Below, one piece after another: positions 1 to 7,031 of a stretch of DNA of 12,639 nucleotides (position 1 is its first letter; the number at the start of each line of letters is the position of its first letter). Under the pieces are notes generated by a model, which worked only from the letters and a program-made list of their open reading frames with translations, had not been told where the DNA came from and made no database searches. The stretch comes from Methanobacterium sp964452085 (lineage in GTDB: Archaea > Methanobacteriota > Methanobacteria > Methanobacteriales > Methanobacteriaceae). The stretch is taken from the NCBI GenBank assembly GCA_964452085.1, contig CAYVKL010000021.1, forward strand, positions 1 through 12,639, written 5' to 3'. A program made the position numbers and the translations under genes.

Positions 1-2
1 CT

Positions 3-32
3 TACGTTGACGGACTGAGCGTCAGCAGTTAG
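3..32 (+). other. Possible 3' end of a rightward gene (very short, uncertain)
   Basis: Reading the plus strand in frame 3 from the window edge gives YVDGLSVSS followed by a TAG stop. A strong hairpin with a plus-strand T run follows 14 bases later, as expected downstream of a rightward gene. Only nine codons are visible, so this may be chance. If real, a convergent neighbour (host gene or another viral gene) lies left of the window. Confidence 0.2.
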
Positions 33-46
33 GTTCTTTCCTTCTG

Positions 47-83
47 GAAACCGGAATGAGAATCTTCATTCCGGTTTCTTTTT
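47..83. terminator. Strong hairpin terminator, T run on plus strand
   Basis: A perfect 13-bp inverted repeat (bases 47-59 against 66-78) encloses a 6-base loop and is followed on the plus strand by five T (79-83). It sits three bases beyond the stop of the last leftward gene. The T run favours termination of rightward transcription. On the minus strand the stem ends with an internal TTT only, so it may work in both directions between convergent units. Confidence 0.75.
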
Positions 84-85
84 GT

Positions 86-586
86 CTACCGCTGTTTTCT
101 TGCCGACACGTTATATCGCGTGGGATATGCTTTCCAGCGCAAGCCCTGAATCACAATACCCGTGAACGTGTCCGTTGCTCCCCCAAGATCGTTGTTGCTC
201 GTTACACTCATATTCGACATGACTAATACAGGCGGGAGTATGTGGTGTCCAACGTCCGCGTTAATCAATGCTGTCTGTGCTGAGTTTGCCAGAACAAACG
301 AATGAAATCCTATTACCGACGCCGCTTGTGGACCAAGCGCGTGTGTCATTGCCACAATCGTTGAGTCGGTTGACGGGTTTCTATCATTGACCCACGTCAA
401 CCCTACGTACCGATTGCCCGCAGTGATATTCGTTATGAACGAAAAAGAGACGGCCAGAAGCAAGGCGTTCTCTTCCGACCGTGGTTTCCATACAAAGTTG
501 GTTCCCGCCGCACCGTCCGGCACTCTCTCGATAAAAGGCTCGATTGTTTCCTTTTGCGCTCGTGACAGAAAATCAAGAGGTATCAC
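86..586 (-). CDS. Beta-rich putative virion protein, 166 aa, last gene of the operon
   Basis: I do not recognise a family. The protein has a short helical N-terminus (residues 1-20) and then alternating hydrophobic stretches typical of a beta-sandwich, such as residues 41-52 and 140-150. No signal peptide or membrane segment is evident. The start is GTG, overlapping the TGA stop of the preceding gene (GTGA), with an AAAGGAAA ribosome site about 8 bases upstream. Its place at the end of the structural module, near the spike and another beta-rich protein, suggests a minor capsid, vertex or attachment protein. This is inference from context and composition only. Confidence 0.75.
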   Translation of the reverse strand: MIPLDFLSRAQKETIEPFIERVPDGAAGTNFVWKPRSEENALLLAVSFSFITNITAGNRYVGLTWVNDRNPSTDSTIVAMTHALGPQAASVIGFHSFVLANSAQTALINADVGHHILPPVLVMSNMSVTSNNDLGGATDTFTGIVIQGLRWKAYPTRYNVSARKQR

Positions 587-795
587 AAAAATTTCCTTTC
601 CCGTTCGATAATCAAACGGATGTTATTGTTCAGTTCATGCAACTCCGAGATATGCGCGTCAAAACGGTCAAGGAGTCGAATGTGTATATCATTAACCTTG
701 CTCCCGTTTCCGTTTCGCAGATTATTGACAAAAGCGGCCATTCTTTCAAAGGCAACAAAAGCGACTCCTATACCGATCATAAGTTGGTCTGTCAT
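583..795 (-). CDS. Small membrane/coiled-coil protein, holin-like candidate (70 aa)
   Basis: Residues 5-24 form one hydrophobic segment (LMIGIGVAFVAFERMAAFV). After a short polar turn (NGNGSK), residues 33-70 form a charged amphipathic helix with regular leucine/isoleucine spacing, as in a coiled coil. An AAAGGA site lies about 10 bases before the ATG. Single-span proteins with a coiled coil occur among phage holins and spanin-like lysis proteins, and a lytic transglycosylase lies three genes upstream. A lysis role is therefore possible, but a virion membrane protein is equally possible. No diagnostic motif was seen. Confidence 0.75.
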   Translation of the reverse strand: MTDQLMIGIGVAFVAFERMAAFVNNLRNGNGSKVNDIHIRLLDRFDAHISELHELNNNIRLIIERERKFL

Positions 796-815
796 TGGCG
801 TAAAATCCTTTCATT

Positions 816-1415
816 TCAAGGCACTAAGTAAACAAAGATTCCAGTGTCTATATAAATTCTCAATTCATCACTTGTCGTAATTGTTCCGCTTGGTGTCGAC
901 GTTCTGGAAACGTCGGCATAGCCGTAATACGGGTCAGACCCGTCACCCCACTCATTATAACAGTCAAAATCGTTTGACGTAAACAGTAGCGTTTCCACTC
1001 CCCCCGCAAACTTGTACACTCGAAACTTGACGTGAGGATGACAAAGCGGGATAAACTCATGGTACCACGCTCCTGTAAAGCGGAATGTCCAAGAGCTTGC
1101 AAACGTCTTTGCGCGATTCAGAGAGCTTGTTGTAAAGTATCGGTCTAATTGGTACCATGTGTCATAGGTGACAACCGTTTGCGTTTTGTAGCATAAACTT
1201 CCGGTTGGTAACGATTCGTAGTTGAGCGTGTAGTTTGTGCCGGAAATCAAATTGCATGTTGGGTAGAGCAAACCATTATGACTTGAACCGCCGACAGGCC
1301 AAAACTTTTGAATAAGCCCGCCACCTCCCGCCGACCCTTCAGAAATGTCAGTTTCGATATTTCTGACTGTGTCGTATCCCGTGCCATTAAAGGCGATTTC
1401 AATCCATGAAGCCAT
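816..1415 (-). CDS. Beta-rich putative virion/spike-associated protein (199 aa)
   Basis: The family is not recognised. The protein is rich in Ser, Thr, Tyr, Gly and aromatic residues, has a glycine run (AGGGG, about residues 29-33), and has short alternating hydrophobic strands throughout, which suggests an all-beta extracellular or virion protein. Five cysteines are scattered. The ATG directly follows the TAA of the spike gene (TAAATG), with GAGG five bases upstream, so the two are probably co-translated. Next to the spike candidate it may be a second receptor-binding subunit or a penton-type protein. This is inference from context. Confidence 0.8.
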   Translation of the reverse strand: MASWIEIAFNGTGYDTVRNIETDISEGSAGGGGLIQKFWPVGGSSHNGLLYPTCNLISGTNYTLNYESLPTGSLCYKTQTVVTYDTWYQLDRYFTTSSLNRAKTFASSWTFRFTGAWYHEFIPLCHPHVKFRVYKFAGGVETLLFTSNDFDCYNEWGDGSDPYYGYADVSRTSTPSGTITTSDELRIYIDTGIFVYLVP

Positions 1416-2414
1416 TTAGACCTCATACCCGCTAACGGTCACATACCCCGCGCCCGCTGAGGTTGTGATTTTCAGGATGTTGTTTACTGCTGAAGATGTG
1501 TAGGGCTTTCGATAGTTCATCACATACCCGCCGTTAGCGGCAAAGCTCCCCTTACTAATCCTTTGAGTTGTGTTGTCGGTATGGTCAAAGAGCGTGATAG
1601 TGCCCGCTGTGGTCACCGCAAGGATACAATCACACAAATAGAATCGCTTCCCGCTTGCCGGAGTCCAAACACTCCCGCCCGTAACCGCTCCCGTCCAATC
1701 GTACGTTTTTGTGACAAAGGTAGCGGCTGTTATGCTGTCCGTCACCGTGCCGGATACAGTGACCGTTCCCGAAACGGTTGTCGACAAACTCCCCGTCGGC
1801 GTGGCAACGTCACACTGTAACCGCCTTGTTGTGTCTGAAATAAGGGCTGGCATGTAAGTCGCTATGCCACTTCCCGCTAACGATGCAAAAGGATAGCGGT
1901 CAATAAGAGGAAAATCTACGACCTCTTCATCCGTTATCCAAGCGTAGTAATAATCCGTGTTACCGGAAGTGCCTTGAAAAAAAATTCGGTCAAATCCGCT
2001 TGACTTGATTTTAAGACCGACAAAAACATCCAGAATAGGGTTTGTGGCCGATTGAATCCGAAGCTTCGTGAGTGAACTTTGATAGCCAGCCCGAACCTTG
2101 TAACAGGTGTCAGGCGTGTTTTTGACAGTATCCCCAGAGCCGATGATGTAAAGAAATTTTCCTGATACCCGTCTTTCGTACCAAGTGCCATCCGCCGGAA
2201 ACCCAAGAGGAATAATTTCCCCCCTGAAAGTTGACGTTTGCAGTTGTGGCTGAGAGCGTTCAAGGATGTTCGTCGTAACTTTCGCTTGGTTGTGGATTCC
2301 CTGCAAAACTGACAGCAGATCGCCGTCAGTGGTTTCGTCTTGAGCAGATTTCAGTGCTCTGTCTGCCAGACGGTCAAGAAGCGGCTTAGGCTTAAACGGA
2401 TCGGGTAACTGCAT
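1416..2414 (-). CDS. Putative spike/receptor-binding protein (332 aa)
   Basis: Residues 1-55 are helical and charged and could anchor or trimerise the protein in the capsid. Residues 60-205 are beta-rich. A short repeated linker, SGTVTVSGTVTDS (215-227), leads into a C-terminal beta-sandwich (about 237-332) with the pattern VWTPASGKRF, then FAANGGYVMNYRKP and TTSAGAGYVTVSGYEV. I recall similar C-terminal patterns in phage tail-fibre-like and virion surface proteins. That is recognition by eye, not a search. The ORF overlaps the end of the transglycosylase gene by 23 bases, and its ribosome site is weak (GAGCGTCTCA). It is the best host-attachment candidate in the window. It could instead be a capsid vertex protein. 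Confidence 0.8.
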   Translation of the reverse strand: MQLPDPFKPKPLLDRLADRALKSAQDETTDGDLLSVLQGIHNQAKVTTNILERSQPQLQTSTFRGEIIPLGFPADGTWYERRVSGKFLYIIGSGDTVKNTPDTCYKVRAGYQSSLTKLRIQSATNPILDVFVGLKIKSSGFDRIFFQGTSGNTDYYYAWITDEEVVDFPLIDRYPFASLAGSGIATYMPALISDTTRRLQCDVATPTGSLSTTVSGTVTVSGTVTDSITAATFVTKTYDWTGAVTGGSVWTPASGKRFYLCDCILAVTTAGTITLFDHTDNTTQRISKGSFAANGGYVMNYRKPYTSSAVNNILKITTSAGAGYVTVSGYEV

Positions 2415-2862
2415 TGAGACGCTCGATTTCTTTGAACACCTTTACGGCATAAGAGAGAGAAACAGAATTTTGATTCGTGACCGTGTACCCGCCATTATAA
2501 CCCCGCACGGCAAGTGACCAATCTTTGTGATAGTCGTACATCTTGCGTAAGTACCACGCTCCGACCCGCACGTTGACAATAGGGTCAAACAGGTCTTTGA
2601 TTGTGTAGCTTGTGCGGTTCTTCCTGTTATAGTCGGTTAAAGCCCCTTGCGTGACTTGCATGAGGCCAAAGTCTCCTGTGTAGCCAACGGCTTGCGCGTT
2701 ACCAGCACTTTCAACGTTGATAACCGCTTGAAGCATGTTCTTGGGGAGGGCAAGCGAAACGGTAAGCTTTTCGATTTCCGATTGCCAGTCACCAACAAGA
2801 ACGGGCGTCGGTATTTTCTTACGGGTAAACATAGCCAAGATCGGCGTGAGCAGGGCTTTCAT
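2392..2862 (-). CDS. Lytic transglycosylase (SLT/lysozyme-like fold), 156 aa
   Basis: This is a peptidoglycan-cleaving enzyme of the soluble lytic transglycosylase family. Such enzymes cut the glycan between N-acetylmuramic acid and N-acetylglucosamine with a single catalytic glutamate. Seen here: VINVESAGNAQAVG with the catalytic Glu at residue 51, then GDFGLMQVT (63-71), NVRVGAWYLRKM (97-108) and RGYNGG (120-125), all in family order. The N-terminus (KALLTPILAMF) is hydrophobic but too short for a clear signal peptide. The gene overlaps its upstream neighbour by ATGA. Within the structural module it is more likely a virion-borne genome-entry enzyme, as with PRD1 P7, than a late lysin, though it could serve both roles. 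Confidence 0.93.
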   Translation of the reverse strand: MKALLTPILAMFTRKKIPTPVLVGDWQSEIEKLTVSLALPKNMLQAVINVESAGNAQAVGYTGDFGLMQVTQGALTDYNRKNRTSYTIKDLFDPIVNVRVGAWYLRKMYDYHKDWSLAVRGYNGGYTVTNQNSVSLSYAVKVFKEIERLNAVTRSV

Positions 2863-3029
2863 TTTGACAAAGAGGCTTTCTTGTTAAGAGTTTTTGCCAA
2901 ACGCTTTGCGACAGACTCTTTCTTACAAATGGCGATCTCTCTAAGCTGTCCATTTTTAACGGTGTAAACAGTGAACGTACCAAAGAGACCACGTTCTGAA
3001 ACACGGTATTTGCTTTTGTATGTTTTCAT
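2859..3029 (-). CDS. Small basic protein of unknown function (56 aa)
   Basis: The family is not recognised. The protein is lysine/arginine rich, with a beta-like core FGTFTVYTVKNGQLREIAIC (16-35) followed by a basic helix ESVAKRLAKTL (38-48). An upstream in-frame start exists at 3098, but the ATG at 3029 is preferred because it overlaps the stop of the 173-aa gene (ATGA) and has GGAAGG upstream. Its stop in turn overlaps the transglycosylase start. It may bind nucleic acid or be a tiny virion protein. Neither can be decided from the sequence. Confidence 0.75.
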   Translation of the reverse strand: MKTYKSKYRVSERGLFGTFTVYTVKNGQLREIAICKKESVAKRLAKTLNKKASLSK

Positions 3030-3547
3030 CTTGACGCCTTCCAAGTAGTAATAAGACCTGCAACAGCCGGAATGAGAAACACCAACAGGATACCCCAAGC
3101 AAGCGGTTCCTTGCCAAGCCTGTCAATCGGTGTGACAACAGCACCGGAGACAACAGGCTCGATTTTTTCCAGAACACTGTTGACCGACATAGCCCCAACA
3201 GTCAGCACTATTACAGCAACAGCACCCCAAAGAATAAACAGCGGTATTGGGTTCTCTATAACCGTGAACACAACTTCCAGCTTGTCCGTTTCCGCAAGGT
3301 ACGTTATCGAGTCAACAGAGAAGCGTTTGCTTTGGAGTATGCCGTTTTCATCGACGTACTGGCAGAAATCTTCACGCCCTACAAAAGGCGTCGTGATAGC
3401 CCCTCTTGGCTTCCCTACAGTGGCTTTGTACGTGCCCTTTAGGATTGTCAATCCACTGTCCGCATAACTTCCCGCTGTTTGCCGGCCTACGCTTGTGGCA
3501 TCTGGGGCAAGTGGATTAAAGTTTTCGTAAAAATTCCACTCAGGCAT
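3026..3547 (-). CDS. Two-span membrane protein, putative virion membrane component (173 aa)
   Basis: A soluble N-terminal domain (1-98) with predicted beta strands is followed by two hydrophobic spans, about 101-120 (IPLFILWGAVAVIVLTVGAM) and 148-168 (EPLAWGILLVFLIPAVAG), separated by a polar loop. No signal peptide is evident. The location among tail-anchored proteins and before the transglycosylase supports a role in the internal membrane of the particle, perhaps in genome delivery. The ribosome site is weak (GAGAAAAAAG), and translation may be coupled to the small gene just upstream. Confidence 0.8.
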   Translation of the reverse strand: MPEWNFYENFNPLAPDATSVGRQTAGSYADSGLTILKGTYKATVGKPRGAITTPFVGREDFCQYVDENGILQSKRFSVDSITYLAETDKLEVVFTVIENPIPLFILWGAVAVIVLTVGAMSVNSVLEKIEPVVSGAVVTPIDRLGKEPLAWGILLVFLIPAVAGLITTWKASR

Positions 3548-3548
3548 A

Positions 3549-3644
3549 TTACTTTTTTCTCAGCAAGGGCTTGTCCCAAACGCCCAAAGCGGGTTTTAGG
3601 GATGTTACAATAGTTGTCGGTGTGTTTGTGTATGCAATAGGCAT
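3549..3644 (-). CDS. 31-residue peptide between membrane protein genes
   Basis: The reading frame runs ATG to TAA, beginning MPIAYTNTPTTIVTSLKP and ending in KPLLRKK. AAAGGA lies five bases before the ATG, a strong ribosome site. The frame fills the otherwise empty gap between the stop at 3657 and the start at 3547, ending one base short of the next gene. It has no membrane segment and a basic C-terminus. Function is unknown. Tiny virion peptides are common in membrane-containing icosahedral phages. Confidence 0.6.
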   Translation of the reverse strand: MPIAYTNTPTTIVTSLKPALGVWDKPLLRKK

Positions 3645-3656
3645 AGGATTCCTTTC

Positions 3657-4295
3657 TTAGAGTAACAGGGCAATAATCAGACCGACCGCTATGACGATTG
3701 TCGGCGTGTCGGTAACAGCCTGTGTAATTGTTTCAGGGTCGAATGGTTCCCCCCTAACAACAATCGGATCAATCACAAGCCTTTTTTGTTCAGCGTCCTT
3801 TTTGTCGGCGTCAAGTTGTCTGAGTCTCTCCCGTTCAATGTCGGCTTGTTCTGTCAGCGTTCCGAATGCGTACTGCATCGCCTTGGTGAGTTCCGGTTTC
3901 TCGTAGCCTGAAGCGTCCAGTTTGGTTATCGGAACCACAGCCGAAATCTTACCAAGTGCAATATCCGACAGGTACGAAAATTCTGCTTTCGTTTCCGGCG
4001 AATGGTTTACGATCTTGCGGGCGTAAAACTGGCTGTCAAGATACAGCCCGTCGGATTGTCCAAGCGCCATAGCCCTCAGTGGTGCGGCGCCGATAGTTTT
4101 CAGACGAAGAAAACTCCACAGGAAGCGGAGTTCTTGCGTTTGTGGAGTGAAGTCACCAACATGCTTTTCCGGCCAATGGTCATCTGTCAGTTGCGAGACA
4201 ACATCGTCAGGCCAAGCGGGTTTTGTCCGACTTTCGTCTATACCGACGCGAAGCGTCCCGATGGTAAGTCCTAAGTCAAGGTCGGTTCTCATCAT
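3657..4295 (-). CDS. Tail-anchored putative virion protein with DDHWP motif (212 aa)
   Basis: A soluble domain (1-145) carries the motif TDDHWP (37-42). A charged helix rich in Glu, Arg, Lys and Gln (147-173) likely forms a coiled coil, and the protein ends in a hydrophobic anchor TIVIAVGLIIALLL (199-212). No N-terminal signal is present. The first of two consecutive ATGs overlaps the upstream stop (ATGA), with AAAGG just before it. The DDHWP region resembles one in the 266-aa protein two genes upstream, so the two may be distant paralogues. A membrane-attached virion role is inferred from the anchor and neighbours. The family is not recognised. Confidence 0.8.
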   Translation of the reverse strand: MMRTDLDLGLTIGTLRVGIDESRTKPAWPDDVVSQLTDDHWPEKHVGDFTPQTQELRFLWSFLRLKTIGAAPLRAMALGQSDGLYLDSQFYARKIVNHSPETKAEFSYLSDIALGKISAVVPITKLDASGYEKPELTKAMQYAFGTLTEQADIERERLRQLDADKKDAEQKRLVIDPIVVRGEPFDPETITQAVTDTPTIVIAVGLIIALLL

Positions 4296-4861
4296 CGAGC
4301 CTTTAACAGAAGCCCCACACCAACAAGAGAGCCAAGTATGACTATGGTTTTCCAGTTGAAAGTTGAAGGCGCCGGAAGCATTTTAATTGGGTCTCCGACT
4401 GTCCGTTCATAGTTCGGGAACCAGTCTGCATGTCGTAGTTTGTATGCCGCAACAACGCGTTTCACCTCTTCCGTCCATGCCGACGATTGCGACAAGAGAT
4501 AGAGATCGCCTTCAGAGACCCGCTTATCGTCTATTACATCGTACATAACATCAATAGCCCCACGTCCAGCGGAAACTCCACCTTGTGTGTTTGTCATGTC
4601 CGTTTTTGTCGATACCGTATCAACCGCAGAGTCGAGCGCGTCTTTGGTTTTCTTGGTTCCGACAATCCCAACCGTATCGTCAACGTTTCGCTTCTGCTTG
4701 AACCCGCCAGTTGAAACGTCAGGCGTTTTAGTTGCCAGCCCGTCGAAAGCGGCTCCGGTTGTAAGCGGAGTGCGATAGTTTCCATATCTGACAGTTGCGG
4801 TTCTTTTCGCTTTCGGGTTTGCCGTCAAAATCGACGTTGTTAGCGTTGTGTTTGGTACCAT
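4292..4861 (-). CDS. Tail-anchored putative virion protein (189 aa)
   Basis: A low-complexity N-terminal half (1-100), rich in Thr, Lys, Asp and Gly, looks unstructured. A small folded region follows (100-160), then a C-terminal anchor KTIVILGSLVGVGLLLKAR (171-189) with positive residues at the end. AGGAAG lies seven bases before the ATG, two bases after the upstream stop. One of four consecutive genes with the same architecture. It probably sits in the particle membrane with its soluble part towards the capsid or the DNA. The family is not recognised. Confidence 0.8.
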   Translation of the reverse strand: MVPNTTLTTSILTANPKAKRTATVRYGNYRTPLTTGAAFDGLATKTPDVSTGGFKQKRNVDDTVGIVGTKKTKDALDSAVDTVSTKTDMTNTQGGVSAGRGAIDVMYDVIDDKRVSEGDLYLLSQSSAWTEEVKRVVAAYKLRHADWFPNYERTVGDPIKMLPAPSTFNWKTIVILGSLVGVGLLLKAR

Positions 4862-4863
4862 AT

Positions 4864-5664
4864 TTACTTCCTCATTGAAAAGAGCAGTCCTGCACCTAAC
4901 ACTATCGCCGGAACAACAGAGCTAAACACGTTTTTTGTTGGCATTAGTGTTTGGTCGTTCGGTACAGCCGGAACGTCCGGTGTATCAACAACAGGATTGA
5001 TAGCTTCGTCTTGTGCCATTCGGTCAAAGCTTGTGTTAGGCGTGGCAAGCGTAAAGGTCAGCGTGTACGACAGACCCGAAGCTTTCAGTTTGCGGGCTTT
5101 GTCGACCATAGCGTCAATTTGTCTGTCAGCTTGGGCAAGCGTTGAGTCGTTTGCGTAGATAGCTGAAATGATTTCGGACACTTTTACCCAGTCTTGCGCC
5201 GGATTCTTGATTGAGTGATTCCACGTTCCAAGTCTCTCAGCGGCCACTCCGAACGCACAACCCCAACCTAATAGAGCAGGATTGCGGATGAATTTCCAGA
5301 ACGCAAAATTGACTTTGTACCATTGACCCGAAAGATCGGTTTGAGCAAGCGGCCAATGATCGTCGGAGAAGTCTACCTTCGAGACCGTTTGGTCAATGGT
5401 TTTCATCCACGCCCGATAGTAACTGTCTGTTTGCGGCAAATTTTCAACGTTCTGAAAAATTCGATATGCCAAAGCTCTGAGGATGTTTTTCGGGTCGATG
5501 AAATTCTCTCCAAACTCAGCAGTTTTTTTATTGACGTTGTCGACGTACTTTTTTGAAGGGTCGTTCCAGCGAAAAACGCTTTGGGACACCTTAAATAAGG
5601 CGTATGCCGCTTTCGCGACAAGAACAACAGTTGCCACTTTTCCCGACCCTTTTGCTTCGGACAT
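4864..5664 (-). CDS. Tail-anchored putative virion protein with DDHWP motif (266 aa)
   Basis: There is a weakly hydrophobic N-terminal helix (8-31) and a central region with SDDHWP (100-105) and FAFWKFIRNPALLGWGCAFG (120-139). A proline-rich spacer (NPVVDTPDVPAVP, 223-235) precedes a C-terminal anchor SSVVPAIVLGAGLLFSMRK (248-266). GGAG lies five bases before the ATG. The segment around DDHWP resembles that of the 212-aa protein, including an AW...VS element before it. Of the proteins with this architecture it is the largest and might also be membrane-associated at its N-terminus. No known enzymatic motif was seen. Confidence 0.8.
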   Translation of the reverse strand: MSEAKGSGKVATVVLVAKAAYALFKVSQSVFRWNDPSKKYVDNVNKKTAEFGENFIDPKNILRALAYRIFQNVENLPQTDSYYRAWMKTIDQTVSKVDFSDDHWPLAQTDLSGQWYKVNFAFWKFIRNPALLGWGCAFGVAAERLGTWNHSIKNPAQDWVKVSEIISAIYANDSTLAQADRQIDAMVDKARKLKASGLSYTLTFTLATPNTSFDRMAQDEAINPVVDTPDVPAVPNDQTLMPTKNVFSSVVPAIVLGAGLLFSMRK

Positions 5665-5665
5665 A

Positions 5666-5992
5666 TTAGCTCCGCGTCATTATCAGCACAACCACAATGA
5701 GACCGCCAACAGCCAGTACGGGCCAGTTGTCGACAAGAAACGTCTTTGTTTGCCCGCTTATAAATCCGCTTCGGAACTGTTCACTTGCGGGAGTATTTGG
5801 CTGGCTTGGGCTTTTTGATAGACCCAACTGATACAACAGGTCTTGCCCTGCCTTGACCGTCGTATTGATAGAGTCGACAACCTTTTCAGCTTGGCCGGAC
5901 CCGAAAAAGTTTCCAATGTCTGTCCATATTGACGCCTTGCCCGTGTCGGTTGTCGTTGGTTGCGGTAAAGTGTACTGTCCCGCCAACATCAT
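5666..5992 (-). CDS. Tail-anchored small virion membrane protein (108 aa)
   Basis: A polar Thr/Pro-rich start is followed by an amphipathic helix (about 22-58), a Pro/Ser linker (61-70) and a C-terminal span NWPVLAVGGLIVVVLIMTRS (89-108). Two ATGs stand in tandem, and GGAG lies eight bases before the first. It is the first gene after the hairpin that follows the capsid gene and the first of the four tail-anchored genes. A role in linking the capsid to the membrane is plausible from position, not shown by any motif. Confidence 0.8.
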   Translation of the reverse strand: MMLAGQYTLPQPTTTDTGKASIWTDIGNFFGSGQAEKVVDSINTTVKAGQDLLYQLGLSKSPSQPNTPASEQFRSGFISGQTKTFLVDNWPVLAVGGLIVVVLIMTRS

Positions 5993-6010
5993 ATAGTAAA
6001 CTCCATTTCT

Positions 6011-6040
6011 TCAGGCTTCGGGAATTACTCCGAAGCCTGA
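6011..6040. terminator. Perfect 11-bp hairpin after the capsid gene
   Basis: Bases 6011-6021 pair with 6030-6040 around an 8-base loop (6022-6029), in the 67-base gap between the capsid gene stop and the next gene. No good T run follows on the minus strand (AGAAATGG), so full termination is doubtful. A partial terminator or mRNA 3'-end stabiliser that raises capsid message over the downstream genes is more likely. Confidence 0.6.
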
Positions 6041-6059
6041 TTTCAAAGCAGACCCACGT

Positions 6060-7013
6060 CTAAGCGGTCGGCGTGTTCGCTACCGTCTGCAAGGCGTTGA
6101 GAGTGGCGGCGTCCTTGCGGATTTCCTTTGTGTGCGTAATGTCCATCAAACGTGCGCGTTGTTTGTTGGCAGAGTCAACAAACTTGTCATTGTCAAACAG
6201 AGCAGACGCAATCAAAAGCTCCGGTGAGGAAGCTCCCGACGTTGTCAGCACGGTTCGCAGTGAGTCGTACAGACGGCTGGTTATATCGCCGTTTGCGGCG
6301 TACAGAACAGCGGCATACGGCCACGGAAGATTAGCGGCGGTTGCCGTAATATCTTCCAAACCGAACTGCGCGGTTGTATTGTCTTGTAGGGCACCGATAG
6401 AAGCATCAGCGGCAAGCCCGCCGACTTCGGTGAACACGCGAGAAATATTCGACCCTGTCAGAGTCAGAGCGCCGGATACAGTGGCAGAGAGGGCGGCCAG
6501 AATGATGTTCGGTTGCTCGATAGGCCACGGACGGGTCTGAGCGCCGGAAACGGAGTCAGAGTATTGGCGCAAGGCCAGATCGTACTTCTGAACTCCACGT
6601 TCAAGATCAAGCAGAACTTCGACCTTGCCAGCGGAAGCGACGCGAGTCGCAAGGTTTGACCCAAAGGTACACTTGATTTGAGCGTTATCGGTCGGCGAAA
6701 CGTGTTCAACGTTATCGTCGAAGAGCCGACGTGGGATGTAGGTGAAGAAATCAAGTGCGCCGGAAGCGGTCGTTTCTCTGTTGGGAATACCGCCGATAAT
6801 GTCGCCAAGATAGTTAAGCATGTCGTAGCCAGCGTCAACAAGAACCTGCCCGTTCTTAATGTACTGGATTCTGCCAACATCGGCAAGAGTTGCGGCGGTT
6901 ACTCCGTTTGTTCCAGTGATCCGAACGATAATGCCTTTGAAAGACACATCTTCATTGATAACCGCAAACAGTGAAGCCAGCGATGAATCGTCATAGATTG
7001 TTTTGAGTAGCAT
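6060..7013 (-). CDS. Putative major capsid protein, double-jelly-roll type (317 aa)
   Basis: The identification rests on context and composition. The gene lies two genes after the packaging ATPase, the protein has the length range of double-jelly-roll capsid proteins (PM2 P2 about 270, PRD1 P3 about 395), no signal or membrane segment is seen, and the sequence is strongly beta-patterned. Notable stretches are FKGIIVRITGTNGV (25-38), DFFTYIPRRLFDDNVE (87-102) and KVEVLLDLERG (129-139), with a charged helical C-terminus (about 270-310). The ribosome site AGAGAGG is unusually far (about 12 bases) from the ATG. A hairpin follows the gene, suggesting its message is separately controlled. It could instead be another abundant virion protein. 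A structure prediction would settle this. Confidence 0.75.
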   Translation of the reverse strand: MLLKTIYDDSSLASLFAVINEDVSFKGIIVRITGTNGVTAATLADVGRIQYIKNGQVLVDAGYDMLNYLGDIIGGIPNRETTASGALDFFTYIPRRLFDDNVEHVSPTDNAQIKCTFGSNLATRVASAGKVEVLLDLERGVQKYDLALRQYSDSVSGAQTRPWPIEQPNIILAALSATVSGALTLTGSNISRVFTEVGGLAADASIGALQDNTTAQFGLEDITATAANLPWPYAAVLYAANGDITSRLYDSLRTVLTTSGASSPELLIASALFDNDKFVDSANKQRARLMDITHTKEIRKDAATLNALQTVANTPTA

Positions 7014-7031
7014 GGATAAGCTTAACCTCTC

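Noticed and set aside
2819..3004. 61-codon minus-strand frame overlapping the 56-residue gene
   Set aside because: The 56-residue frame is coupled on both sides by ATGA overlaps. The alternative has no ribosome site.
6073..6540. 155-codon plus-strand frame inside the capsid gene
   Set aside because: It is a shadow of the capsid reading frame, with no ribosome site or protein pattern, and it opposes the direction of every other gene.
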